NCBI GenBank assembly: GCA_947253655.1
Contig: CAMYAE010000003.1
Span: forward strand, 62,001 to 126,000
Length of the DNA stretch: 64,000 nucleotides
From: an uncultured Bacteroidales bacterium
GTDB lineage: Bacteria > Bacteroidota > Bacteroidia > Bacteroidales > UBA932
Direction: 5' to 3'
Below are positions 48,881 to 57,430 of the stretch, piece after piece. A program made the translations under genes and the position numbers. The notes beneath the pieces were generated by a model, which did not search any database, was not told the origin of the DNA, and worked only from the letters and a program-made list of their open reading frames with translations. Numbering within the stretch: position 1 is the first letter of the stretch; each line of letters begins with the position of its first letter.

Positions 48881-51150
48881 CCGCCACATGAAATCCTGAA
48901 GCCACCCTTTTCCAATAAGAACCTGCCGTCATTTGCCACGAAGGCTAAGTCGTTTGCAGGAACGCTCAAAGACACCACTTTAGCCTCGTCTGGTTGAAGT
49001 TCAACTTTATCAAAAGCCCTCAATCTTTTCACGTCAGGAACCTCACTCGCAATCAAGTCGCTTGAATATAAGAGCACAGCTTCCTTTCCACTCATATCTC
49101 CTATATTTTTCACGGTTACTTCAAACCTTAGCGTATCTCCTGCAGAGAAATTTGATGACTCCCGATCAACTCTTTTCAAATCGGAGTATTCGAATTGGGT
49201 ATAACTTAAACCATATCCGAACGGCCATTGTACATCCATAACCGCATCATAATTATATAGTCCGTCCATTGTTTCTACATGTTCCGAGACCTTATAGTCG
49301 TATGTATGCAAAGAATTAACATATTTGCTATATGTAAATGGCAGTTTTCCGCTGAAATTAGCATCTCCGGCCAAAAGCATCGACAAGGCATCCGCACCAT
49401 GATTGCCTGGCAACATTATATTTACGACTGCTTTTGTCAAAGGCTCAATTTCGTTTATTATTCTCGGTCGGCCCTCATTAAGTATTAATACAATAGGCTT
49501 TCCTATCTTATGTAATTCTTTAACAAGTTCAATTTGGTTTTCTGACAAAGTCAGATCATCAATATTACCGGGAGTTTCACAATACGAATTTTCACCTATG
49601 CACGCAATTATTACATCGGATTTTCTTGCAGCAGCAACGGCACGGTCTATCCCAACGGCAACATCTGATTTCCAGTCCTTTTCACTATAAACCACGCCGG
49701 CCTCATATCTGACATTTTTCTCTCCGAATCTGCTTGTCAAAGCCTCTAAAATAGTATTATGCTCTCCGGCAAATTCATCAGCCCTTGTCCCTTGCCAATT
49801 ATAGGACCATCCGCCGTTAAGGCATCTCATCGAATTGGCGTTAGGTCCGGTCACGAGAATCTGTTTGTCTTCGGATATTGGCAGAACCTTGTCTTCGTTT
49901 TTCAGAAGAACCTCCGATTCCAAAGCGGCCTCCAAGGCCATTTTCCGGAATTCATGTCCGCCAAACTTGTCATAACCCGATATATCCCATACTGGTTCGT
50001 CGAAAAGTCCGAGACGGAATTTCATCCGCAATATTCTTCTGACAGCATCATCCATCCTTTTCATAGACACTGTACCGTCCTCAATACATTCCTTGAGGGC
50101 TACGCAGACATCGGTATCATAAGGATCCATAATCATATCAATACCGGCATTAATGCCTAAGGCGACGGCCTCTTTCTTGTCTGCTGCAACATGTTCGCGG
50201 TTATATAGGTTATTAATGTCGGCCCAATCAGTGACAATCATTCCGTCCCACTTCATTCCTTCCTTCACCCAGCCTGTGAGCAAATCACGGTTGGCATGCA
50301 CAGGCACTCCGTTTATTGAAGCGGAATTGACCATAATATTAAGTGCTCCGGCTTTCAGACATCTTTCGAAAGGCAAGAAAAATTTCTCCCTTAGCACGTT
50401 GTCGGGAATATATGCAGGCGTCCTGTCTTTACCTGACTTTGGAACACCGTATCCGATGAAATGCTTGAGGCTCACCGCCACATGCTCCTTGCCTATATTG
50501 TTAGGGTCGTCGCCCTGAAGAGCCCGGGTCTCTGCTTCTGACATTTCAGCTTGCAAGAGAGGGTCTTCTCCCCAACTCTCCCAAAATCTCGGCCACCTCG
50601 GATCACGTGCAAGATCCATAACCGGTGAAAACACCCATGGCACCATGGCCGCCCTTGTCTCATAAGCTATCACCCTACCCATATTTGTGGCATGACGTGT
50701 ATCGAAAGTGGCGGCAAGATTTAATTCCTGAGGGAAAAGCACTCCGCCGAGAACATAGGTGGAACCGTGTATTTCGTCCAAACCATAGATGCAGGGAATG
50801 CCAATTTCCCGCATTGACACTTCCTGAATCTTAGTTATTACACTTTCGTAATCTGCCGGCACAGATGCTACGTCCCTTATAGCATTGAGGAAAGAACCGA
50901 TTTTCCATTTGCCTACAAGGTCATTGAGCTTGCTTTCATCCAACTGGCCGTCAGTCAATATAGTGGACACATTCAGCTGCACCATTTGTCCTATCTTCTC
51001 ATCAGTGGACATATTCTTCAGCACCTTTTCCACCTTGGCTTCAATATTGGCATCCTTAGGTATTGCCGGAGCTGCTCCTCTGTCTATACTGCAGCCGGAG
51101 ACTGCTAACGCTGTAACCGCGATCATAGATATGTAATTATATAATCTCAT
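48832..51150 (-). CDS. GH3 family beta-glycosidase lipoprotein
   Basis: A 772-residue secreted enzyme. A lipoprotein signal (MRLYNYIS...) ends VSGC with Cys20. The GH3 N-terminal barrel (about 35-370) has KHFIGYG and the nucleophile Asp in GMIVTDWADI. The C-terminal alpha/beta sandwich carries IGENSYCETPG, where the acid/base Glu is expected, and a fibronectin III-like domain closes the protein (about 680-772). It probably acts as a beta-glucosidase on the cell surface or in the periplasm. The start at 51150 is preferred to 23 codons upstream because it begins the lipoprotein signal. Confidence 0.93.
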   Translation of the reverse strand: MRLYNYISMIAVTALAVSGCSIDRGAAPAIPKDANIEAKVEKVLKNMSTDEKIGQMVQLNVSTILTDGQLDESKLNDLVGKWKIGSFLNAIRDVASVPADYESVITKIQEVSMREIGIPCIYGLDEIHGSTYVLGGVLFPQELNLAATFDTRHATNMGRVIAYETRAAMVPWVFSPVMDLARDPRWPRFWESWGEDPLLQAEMSEAETRALQGDDPNNIGKEHVAVSLKHFIGYGVPKSGKDRTPAYIPDNVLREKFFLPFERCLKAGALNIMVNSASINGVPVHANRDLLTGWVKEGMKWDGMIVTDWADINNLYNREHVAADKKEAVALGINAGIDMIMDPYDTDVCVALKECIEDGTVSMKRMDDAVRRILRMKFRLGLFDEPVWDISGYDKFGGHEFRKMALEAALESEVLLKNEDKVLPISEDKQILVTGPNANSMRCLNGGWSYNWQGTRADEFAGEHNTILEALTSRFGEKNVRYEAGVVYSEKDWKSDVAVGIDRAVAAARKSDVIIACIGENSYCETPGNIDDLTLSENQIELVKELHKIGKPIVLILNEGRPRIINEIEPLTKAVVNIMLPGNHGADALSMLLAGDANFSGKLPFTYSKYVNSLHTYDYKVSEHVETMDGLYNYDAVMDVQWPFGYGLSYTQFEYSDLKRVDRESSNFSAGDTLRFEVTVKNIGDMSGKEAVLLYSSDLIASEVPDVKRLRAFDKVELQPDEAKVVSLSVPANDLAFVANDGRFLLEKGGFRISCGGQSLLLNCVETSVISR

Positions 51151-51196
51151 CCAAAAATAAATTATAATATCGTTCGTCAATAAATCAAAACAAATA

Positions 51197-51233
51197 CAGG
51201 GTGACGTCAAGCATATCACTTTTGGTCACCCTG
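51197..51233 (-). terminator. Candidate terminator after the DUF4332 gene
   Basis: A 9-bp perfect stem (CAGGGTGAC with GTCACCCTG) has a 19-base loop, and on the minus strand a T-rich tract follows. It lies between the DUF4332 gene and the GH3 gene on the same strand. The long loop lowers certainty. Confidence 0.5.
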
Positions 51234-51254
51234 CTTTTGGAATTAAAACAAAGT

Positions 51255-51662
51255 CTAATATGTAACCATTGGTTCCAATTTCTTCGCCTCGTCTATCATT
51301 GTCTGAAGTTCAGCTGCGGTAGGCACCCTCTTTGTACGATGCTGCACCTCATTCACCTCCTGCATCTTCTTGGCAAGATTTTCGGCATTACGAGTTGCAA
51401 GTTCTTTCACTGTATCAACCCCTGATGCCTCTAAAAGTTCAGAGAATTGAGGTCCTATACCCTTGACCCTGAACAGGTCAGCATGATTTACCCATGTAAG
51501 GATAAGGTCATGCCTTATTCCTGTAGCCTCTTCCAAAGCCTTGCGTCCTTTGGCATCCTTGCCTTTTTCTAAAAGCTGAGCCACTGTAGCGATCCCGGCA
51601 GCAACAAGTTTATCGGCATAAACCTGTCCTATACCTTGAATATCAATGATATTGTATCCCAT
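51255..51662 (-). CDS. DUF4332 helix-hairpin-helix protein
   Basis: A 135-residue protein with two helix-hairpin-helix motifs, IQGIGQVYADKLVAAGI (about 8-24) and VKGIGPQFSELLEASGV (about 66-82). This is the DUF4332 pattern. The first HhH is followed by a helical segment and the second by a C-terminal charged helix. The fold suggests nucleic-acid or protein binding, but the function is unknown. It is small, cytosolic and stands alone between GH3 and the divergent AspT-like transporter. Confidence 0.85.
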   Translation of the reverse strand: MGYNIIDIQGIGQVYADKLVAAGIATVAQLLEKGKDAKGRKALEEATGIRHDLILTWVNHADLFRVKGIGPQFSELLEASGVDTVKELATRNAENLAKKMQEVNEVQHRTKRVPTAAELQTMIDEAKKLEPMVTY

Positions 51663-51703
51663 AATATAAAAATTAATTGGTTAATGTTTCTATAGTCATA
51701 CTT

Positions 51704-51711
51704 CAAATATA
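51704..51711 (-). promoter_or_regulatory. Candidate -7 box for the DUF4332 gene
   Basis: TATATTTG on the minus strand lies 41 bases before the start. A -33 TTG at normal spacing is not evident. Confidence 0.4.
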
Positions 51712-51775
51712 ACAATTCTTTTCGGATATCCTGTACATATTCTTAGATATATTATAATTATAGACAATAATATGC

Positions 51776-51783
51776 TAATTTTG
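51776..51783 (+). promoter_or_regulatory. Candidate -7 box directly before the AspT-like gene
   Basis: TAATTTTG fits TAnnTTTG and ends eight bases before the start codon, implying a leader of only a few bases. No -33 TTG at the usual distance is visible. Confidence 0.4.
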
Positions 51784-51791
51784 CACAGCAG

Positions 51792-53453
51792 ATGAATATT
51801 TTTGATTACATATTGCAAGGCCAATCCACCCTACATGCGGTTATGGTAATTTTGACTATCATAGCCGTTGGCCTGCTGCTTGGCAGAATTAAAATAGCCG
51901 GGGTCTCTTTAGGAGCCACTTTCGTATTCTTCTGCGGTATTCTCGCCGGACATTTCGGGATAAGGACAAACACGGAAATGACCATGTTCGCCCAAGATTT
52001 CGGTCTGATAATTTTTGTATACTCGCTTGGGCTGCAGGTCGGTCCGGGCTTTTTCAACTCTTTCAAAAAAGGAGGGCTTCAACTGAACATAATAGGTCTC
52101 GGTGTCATTTTGCTCGGCACTGCAATGGCTATAGCATGCAGCTATATTTTTTCGGTAAGCCTGCCGGATATGATCGGAATACTGTGCGGAGCAACCACCA
52201 ACACCCCTGCCCTGGGAGCAGCTCAACAGACACTTGCCCAATTGGGACTTGACGGCAGCAGTCCGGCATTAGGTTGTGCAGTCACTTATCCGCTCGGAGT
52301 AATCGGTGTAATCATAGCAATTATTCTAATGGGCAAATTCGCCGTATCTCCGGTAAATATGGCTTCTGCAAGCAATAATAGCGATGACGACACCTATATA
52401 GCTACATTCGTCGCAAGCAACCCGGCCATTTTCGGAAAAAGCATTCTCGAAGTGGCGCATATGAGCAACAAGAAATTTGTCATTTCCAGAATATGGAGGA
52501 AAGGAAAAGTGATTTCTCCTAATTCCGAAACCGAAATTCTTGAGAATGACCGACTTCTGGTTATATCAAAACCGAAATTCGAAGCGCCGCTCACTCTCGT
52601 TTTCGGGAAAAAGGAAGCAAAGGACTGGAATAAGGAAGGAATTGATTGGAATGCCATTGACAACCAACTTGTTTCGCGACATATAGTAGTGACCCGACCG
52701 GAAATCAACGGAAAGTCTATATATTCACTGAAATTAAGAAATCGCTTCGGCGTCAATATCAGTCGTGTATCAAGAGCCGGGATTATGCTCCTTGCCACTC
52801 CGGACCTTATCTTAAGAATGGGAGACAGGCTGATTGTAGTCGGACAGGAAAACGATTTGGACAAAGTAGAAAATCTGCTTGGGAATGCGGTAAAGAACCT
52901 AATGGAGCCCAATCTCGTGTCTATCTGCATAGGAATCGTACTTGGGCTGTTATTAGGCTCAATACCTATTGCAATTCCGGGTATAGCGGCTCCGGTAAAA
53001 CTCGGACTTGCAGGCGGGCCGATAATCATAGGTATCCTAATAGGGGCTTTCGGCCCGCGTATCCACATGGTGGCCTATACTACCGAGAGTGCAAATCTTA
53101 TGTTGAGACGTCTCGGCCTATCAATGTACCTGGCATGTCTCGGACTCTCTTCCGGTCCGAAATTCTTTGAAACCGTTTTCCGGCCTGAAGGGTTGCTCTG
53201 GCTCAGTCTCGGGTTTGCAATTACAATCATTCCGGTCCTGATTATGGGAATAATATCCCTTAAGGCCATGCACATGGATTTCGGCACGGTTACCGGTATG
53301 CTTTGCGGCAGTATGGCAAACCCTATGGCACTGAACTATGCATCCGAAAATATAAACAACGACCACCCGGCGTTGTCATACACCCAGGTTTATCCGCTCT
53401 GTATGTTTATAAGGGTGCTTTTGGCTCAAATTGTTCTGGTACTGTTTCTATGA
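51792..53453 (+). CDS. AspT/YidE-type transporter with two RCK_C domains
   Basis: A 553-residue membrane protein. Two hydrophobic halves (about 1-190 and 370-553) each carry the AspT/YidE duplication domain, and between them lie two RCK_C/TrkA-C domains (about 205-365). The halves share patterns such as GILCGATTNTPALGAAQ and GMLCGSMANPMALNYA. AspT exchanges aspartate for alanine and yields a proton motive force in Tetragenococcus; YidE-type members are uncharacterised. The substrate here is unknown. It is coupled (ATGA) to a TauE-like permease. Confidence 0.88.
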   Translation: MNIFDYILQGQSTLHAVMVILTIIAVGLLLGRIKIAGVSLGATFVFFCGILAGHFGIRTNTEMTMFAQDFGLIIFVYSLGLQVGPGFFNSFKKGGLQLNIIGLGVILLGTAMAIACSYIFSVSLPDMIGILCGATTNTPALGAAQQTLAQLGLDGSSPALGCAVTYPLGVIGVIIAIILMGKFAVSPVNMASASNNSDDDTYIATFVASNPAIFGKSILEVAHMSNKKFVISRIWRKGKVISPNSETEILENDRLLVISKPKFEAPLTLVFGKKEAKDWNKEGIDWNAIDNQLVSRHIVVTRPEINGKSIYSLKLRNRFGVNISRVSRAGIMLLATPDLILRMGDRLIVVGQENDLDKVENLLGNAVKNLMEPNLVSICIGIVLGLLLGSIPIAIPGIAAPVKLGLAGGPIIIGILIGAFGPRIHMVAYTTESANLMLRRLGLSMYLACLGLSSGPKFFETVFRPEGLLWLSLGFAITIIPVLIMGIISLKAMHMDFGTVTGMLCGSMANPMALNYASENINNDHPALSYTQVYPLCMFIRVLLAQIVLVLFL

Positions 53454-54160
53454 TCTTCACATTGATATTTATCGGGTTTATCGCCGGAGCTCTTTCAAGT
53501 GCCATAGGCTTTGGAGGCGGAATGATTCTGTTGCCGGTCGTGACATATTTCTACGGAGTGGATGTGGCCATTCCGACCTGCACCATAGCCCAGCTTTTAA
53601 GTAATGTATCAAGGTCTGTAATAGGATTTAAGGATATAAAGTGGAAAGCCGTTGGGAGGTTCCTTATCATAGCGGCACCGCTTACAGCATTAGGAGCGTT
53701 TGGATTTGCCGTGGCTCCCAAAGCACTTCTGACTAAGGTGTTAAGCCTCGTGCTGATTGTGTTTGCGATCATGAAGATCTTAGGCAAATTGCGGCTGCCC
53801 AACAAACCTGCCACAATGCTGATTGGCGGTGGAATAACAGGTCTGATAAACGGGCTTATGGGCGTTTCCGGCCCTCTGAGCAGTGCAGTATTCCTGACTT
53901 TGGATCTCAGTCCGGTCGCATATATCGCAAGCGAAGCGACTGCCGCTGCGGTGATGCACATCGTGAAGATATTTGTCTACGGGAAGCTGGATTTCGTCAC
54001 GACCTCCATTGTTTTCACCGGACTGGGTATAGCAGCTGCAATGATAGTCGGCAACTATATATCAATGAAGACGATAAAGAATATAGACAGGAAGAAATAT
54101 AAAAAGATAGTTGCCGGATGTATGATAATCTTAAGCTTGTATCTGTTTATATCTGCATAA
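53450..54160 (+). CDS. TauE/SafE family membrane permease
   Basis: A 236-residue protein with about eight membrane helices. The opening FIAGALSSAIGFGGGMILLPVV and the second-half GGGITGLINGLMGVSGPL are the paired TauE/SafE (TSUP) motifs. Family members export or import sulfonates, sulfite or organic acids. The start at 53450 overlaps the AspT-like stop in ATGA; the longer open frame lies within that gene. An HAD phosphatase gene follows after seven bases. Confidence 0.88.
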   Translation: MIFTLIFIGFIAGALSSAIGFGGGMILLPVVTYFYGVDVAIPTCTIAQLLSNVSRSVIGFKDIKWKAVGRFLIIAAPLTALGAFGFAVAPKALLTKVLSLVLIVFAIMKILGKLRLPNKPATMLIGGGITGLINGLMGVSGPLSSAVFLTLDLSPVAYIASEATAAAVMHIVKIFVYGKLDFVTTSIVFTGLGIAAAMIVGNYISMKTIKNIDRKKYKKIVAGCMIILSLYLFISA

Positions 54161-54167
54161 GACTTTT

Positions 54168-54815
54168 ATGGAAATAAAACTGATTATTCTGGATTTTGAC
54201 GGCACAATAGCCGATACAAGACGCACAATTACCATGACATTAAGAAAGACATTGGAGACATTGGGACTTCCCGTAGCCTCGGAAGAAGATTGTGCGGCCA
54301 CGATAGGTCTGCCCCTTAAAGAAGCCTTTTTAAGGCTATTACCCTACATTTCAGAAGACGAGGCAGAACTATGCGTCAGCACTTATCGCAAATTGTTTGA
54401 AAAGAACAGGAAATCGCTTGTACCCAAGCTTTTCCCTAATGTTACGGCAACCCTGAAAGAATTGTACAGCAGAGGATTGTATATTTCTATCGCATCATCA
54501 CGTTCAAGAAAGTCCTTGATAGAGTTCACCCGGGAAATGGGTTTAGACGAATATATCAGTTTTGTACTTGGAGCCGATGATGTTGACAAAGCCAAACCGG
54601 ACCCTATGCCCGTACTGCTCACACTAAAGCATTTCGGGACGGATCCGGAAAATGCTTTAGTGGTCGGGGATATGAGTTATGACATTTTTATGGGTAAAAA
54701 CGCCGGCACACACACATGTGCAGTGACTTACGGCAATTCTTCGATTGAAGAACTGAAGTCATACGGAGCCGATTATATAATTGATGACTTTTCCGCCCTT
54801 TCCGAACTTGTCTGA
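54168..54815 (+). CDS. HAD-superfamily phosphatase
   Basis: A 215-residue hydrolase. The nucleophile motif DFDGTIADT is at about 9-17. SSRSRKSL supplies the Ser of motif II, the Lys of motif III is near KAKPDP, and VVGDMSYDI is motif IV. The cap is of the helical subclass I type, as in phosphoglycolate phosphatase. The substrate is unknown. It is last of three genes after the AspT-like transporter and converges on mgsA, three bases away. Confidence 0.88.
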   Translation: MEIKLIILDFDGTIADTRRTITMTLRKTLETLGLPVASEEDCAATIGLPLKEAFLRLLPYISEDEAELCVSTYRKLFEKNRKSLVPKLFPNVTATLKELYSRGLYISIASSRSRKSLIEFTREMGLDEYISFVLGADDVDKAKPDPMPVLLTLKHFGTDPENALVVGDMSYDIFMGKNAGTHTCAVTYGNSSIEELKSYGADYIIDDFSALSELV

Positions 54816-54818
54816 CGC

Positions 54819-55274
54819 CTACAGCTTCCTGTTCTTATAAGATTCTATACAAGGAGGTATTATCCTTTTGTATTCCCTGCTTGAAAACAGCGGAGACGAA
54901 ATTATATAGTCGGCAGAACTTCTGTTGGTGGCAAAAGGGATGTTGTACAGGGAGGCAAGCCGCACCAAGCCCATAACATCGTTCTGATGCCCCTGCATTA
55001 TAAGGTTGTCACAGAAAAATACCAGCATGTCTACCTTGCCTTCCGCTATCATACCACCTATTTGGAAATCTCCGCCTAATGGACCGCTTAGCAAGGCGGT
55101 AATTTGTGGCATTTCGTGTCCTAACAATTCCGACAGGGCCTGCTTTACAAGCTTGCCGGTGGTGCCCGTGCAATAGAGATTGTGGTCTTTCAACGAGCCG
55201 GCATTATATTTAACCCAACTGATGAGCTCAGCCTTCCTGGAGTCGTGAGCAACAAGTGCAATATTCTTTACCAT
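54819..55274 (-). CDS. mgsA: Methylglyoxal synthase
   Basis: A 151-residue enzyme. The start MVKNIALVAHDSRKAEL and the catalytic motif SGPLGGDFQIGG (Asp69 region) match the family, whose E. coli member has 152 residues. It converts DHAP to methylglyoxal and phosphate. It lies 68 bases after rhaD on the same strand, so it is either the last gene of the rhamnose operon or has its own promoter. RhaD produces DHAP, the MgsA substrate. Confidence 0.93.
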   Translation of the reverse strand: MVKNIALVAHDSRKAELISWVKYNAGSLKDHNLYCTGTTGKLVKQALSELLGHEMPQITALLSGPLGGDFQIGGMIAEGKVDMLVFFCDNLIMQGHQNDVMGLVRLASLYNIPFATNRSSADYIISSPLFSSREYKRIIPPCIESYKNRKL

Positions 55275-55290
55275 ATAAAATCCATTTTAA

Positions 55291-55298
55291 CAAATGTA
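55291..55298 (-). promoter_or_regulatory. Candidate -7 box for mgsA
   Basis: TACATTTG on the minus strand fits TAnnTTTG and is 16 bases before the mgsA start. No -33 TTG at 19-21 bases is seen. It suggests mgsA can be transcribed apart from rhaD. Confidence 0.35.
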
Positions 55299-55342
55299 CG
55301 GAAAATATAACAAAAAGATAAACACAAATCAAGATAAAGCCA

Positions 55343-56152
55343 CTATTTCGGCAGGTTGAAAACTTTCGAAATTTCCTCCATCTGTTCATCTGTCATACCA
55401 TCCGGCTCGAATCCCATATTCTTTGCCGTACTATATATCAAAGCCGATTTATTCAATACATCAACCTGGTCAAATGCAGACATGATATCTACATCCACGG
55501 CAAAGACTCCATGTTTTTCCCATATAACCACATCATAATCCTCATCTATGGTTCTTATTGTAGCTTCAGCCAGCTCCTCACTGCCCGGCAGCATATACGG
55601 AACAATTCCAAGTCCTCGAGGACAAAACGCCTTGGTTTCCGGTATCATGGACCATAAAAGCTTTGTAGCAATATCTTTCTGCAAGAACCTTCTGTTGTGC
55701 GTCATTGCAACTAACTCAATCGGGTGGGTATGAAGCGACACCTTATAAGGACTTCCTTTCCCAATCAGATAATTATGCACGCTCAGATGAGAAGGAAGCT
55801 CGGATGTAGGAGCTACAGGCTTGTCCGCTATTATCACATATGACCTACAGTCATCCATTATACGGATTACTGATCCGTTATCCATCGGATTTACGGCAAG
55901 GTCACGCATTCTCTTCTGAGTACCTTTACAATAAAAATAGCAACCTTTCAGATTAGGCAGGAAGGTCCCTATGCCAATACGTGGGGAAATAGGCTGCATT
56001 GCACGAATACCGTCATCCACATATTCCGTAATATTGACGGTTATATTACCTCCGTTCCTTTCGGCCCACCCTTTTTGCCAGAGGTAGCCTGCAACTTCTG
56101 CAATCTTGTCTATTTCAGCCTTCAAGGCTTCTCTGTTGTCTAAAATGCTCAT
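55343..56152 (-). CDS. rhaD: Rhamnulose-1-phosphate aldolase
   Basis: A 269-residue class II aldolase. The zinc ligands are the His pair in LHTHPIELVA (about 140-149) and the His in WEKHGVFAVD. It splits L-rhamnulose-1-P into DHAP and L-lactaldehyde. It follows rhaA by five bases and precedes mgsA. Confidence 0.94.
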   Translation of the reverse strand: MSILDNREALKAEIDKIAEVAGYLWQKGWAERNGGNITVNITEYVDDGIRAMQPISPRIGIGTFLPNLKGCYFYCKGTQKRMRDLAVNPMDNGSVIRIMDDCRSYVIIADKPVAPTSELPSHLSVHNYLIGKGSPYKVSLHTHPIELVAMTHNRRFLQKDIATKLLWSMIPETKAFCPRGLGIVPYMLPGSEELAEATIRTIDEDYDVVIWEKHGVFAVDVDIMSAFDQVDVLNKSALIYSTAKNMGFEPDGMTDEQMEEISKVFNLPK

Positions 56153-56157
56153 CTAAT

Positions 56158-57411
56158 CTATTTTCTCTTCGATGTCACGTTCTTTTCGTAGCTTTGAATG
56201 GCTGGGATATAATCTTCTCCGACAGGAACATCGGAAATCATATTGAAATAATCATATACTGCTCCGAAAGGCAGGGATTTGGCTTCTTCAATCAGTGCAA
56301 GACGCTCGAAATTCCGACCTTTGTCCTCGTAGTTTCTGAGCATTTCCAGCGGTTCCAACAAAGCCTGGAGAAGACACTTCTGAGTTGCCCTTGTTCCTAT
56401 GACATATGCTCCTATACGATTTATTGAGGCATCGAAATAGTCGAGACCAATATGAGATCTGTCCAATGCATCCGCACGTACTATCTCTTTGAACAGGTCA
56501 AGAGTCTGATCGTTCATAACCGTAACATGGTCGGAATCCCAGCGGACAGGGCGACTTACATGAAGCATCAGTTCAGGTACATACAGCAGAAGTGATGAAA
56601 CCATATCGCTTACATTTTCCGTCTGCTCGTAATGCCCTGTGTCAAGAGTGTACATAAGCTTCCTTGTAGCACAATATCCTACCGTAAAATCGTGAGAACC
56701 TACAGTATAGCTTTCGAGCCCGATTCCGAACAGCTTAGCTTCAAGACAGGTCTTCATATCAGGAAGATCCTCAGCCAAAATCTCGTCCAGCGAGTCGGCA
56801 AAAAGTTCCCTATAACGTTTTCTTTCAACTGTAATATCCTTCGATCCGTCATGTACCCATATATTCATTATACAAGGATCATTCTGTGCCTTTCCCATTG
56901 CATCGGCAATCCTGCGACAACACTTGGTATGCTCAATCCAGAACTCCCTAATCGCCGGATCAGGATTGGACAGTGACAGATTACCGCTCTTCGGATGCGA
57001 GAAAGATGTGGAATTGAAATCCAGCTTCATATCCTGCTCCTTGGCCCAATCAATCCAGCTTCGAAAAGATTCTACAGTTATCTCATCCCTTTCAACATAC
57101 TTGCCTTTAAAATCTCCATATATCGCATGAAGATTCAAACGGTGCTTGCCGCCAAGCAGTGTCTTTACGAATTTTACATCTTCTCTGACCTCGTCGATAT
57201 TCCTCGCCCTGCCGGGATAATTACCGGTAGTCTGGATTCCACCCGAAAGAGCCACATTGCGTTCAAATCCCACGACATCATCGGACTGCCAACAATGCAA
57301 TGAGATAGGGATACCCGAAAGTGTCCTGATAGCATTGTCTGTATCTACACCTATTGCAGCATATCGCTCTCTGGCAATCTCGTATGCCTTCTTTATCATT
57401 TCTTCTTTCAT
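56158..57411 (-). CDS. rhaA: L-rhamnose isomerase
   Basis: A 417-residue TIM-barrel isomerase. The segments YAAIGVDTDNAIRTLSGIPISLHCWQSDDVVGFE (split family signature), NLHAIYGDF and LDTGHYEQTENVSD are present, with the metal-binding residues in the Glu, Asp and His positions of the last. It makes L-rhamnulose. The start at 57411 (MKEEMIKKAYE) is preferred to a start 18 codons upstream, which would overlap rhaB. It sits 19 bases after rhaB. Confidence 0.95.
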   Translation of the reverse strand: MKEEMIKKAYEIARERYAAIGVDTDNAIRTLSGIPISLHCWQSDDVVGFERNVALSGGIQTTGNYPGRARNIDEVREDVKFVKTLLGGKHRLNLHAIYGDFKGKYVERDEITVESFRSWIDWAKEQDMKLDFNSTSFSHPKSGNLSLSNPDPAIREFWIEHTKCCRRIADAMGKAQNDPCIMNIWVHDGSKDITVERKRYRELFADSLDEILAEDLPDMKTCLEAKLFGIGLESYTVGSHDFTVGYCATRKLMYTLDTGHYEQTENVSDMVSSLLLYVPELMLHVSRPVRWDSDHVTVMNDQTLDLFKEIVRADALDRSHIGLDYFDASINRIGAYVIGTRATQKCLLQALLEPLEMLRNYEDKGRNFERLALIEEAKSLPFGAVYDYFNMISDVPVGEDYIPAIQSYEKNVTSKRK

Positions 57412-57430
57412 ACCTGACTGATTTTTATTG

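Noticed and set aside
51152..51180. A -7/-33 pair (TATTTTTG with TTG at 18 bases) before the GH3 gene
   Set aside because: The -7 box would end one base before the start codon, so transcription would start inside the codon. It may be chance or imply a different start.
53303..53449. N-terminal extension of the TauE-like permease
   Set aside because: The extra 49 codons lie wholly inside the AspT-like gene, are not hydrophobic, and the ATGA-coupled start at 53450 opens the first membrane helix.
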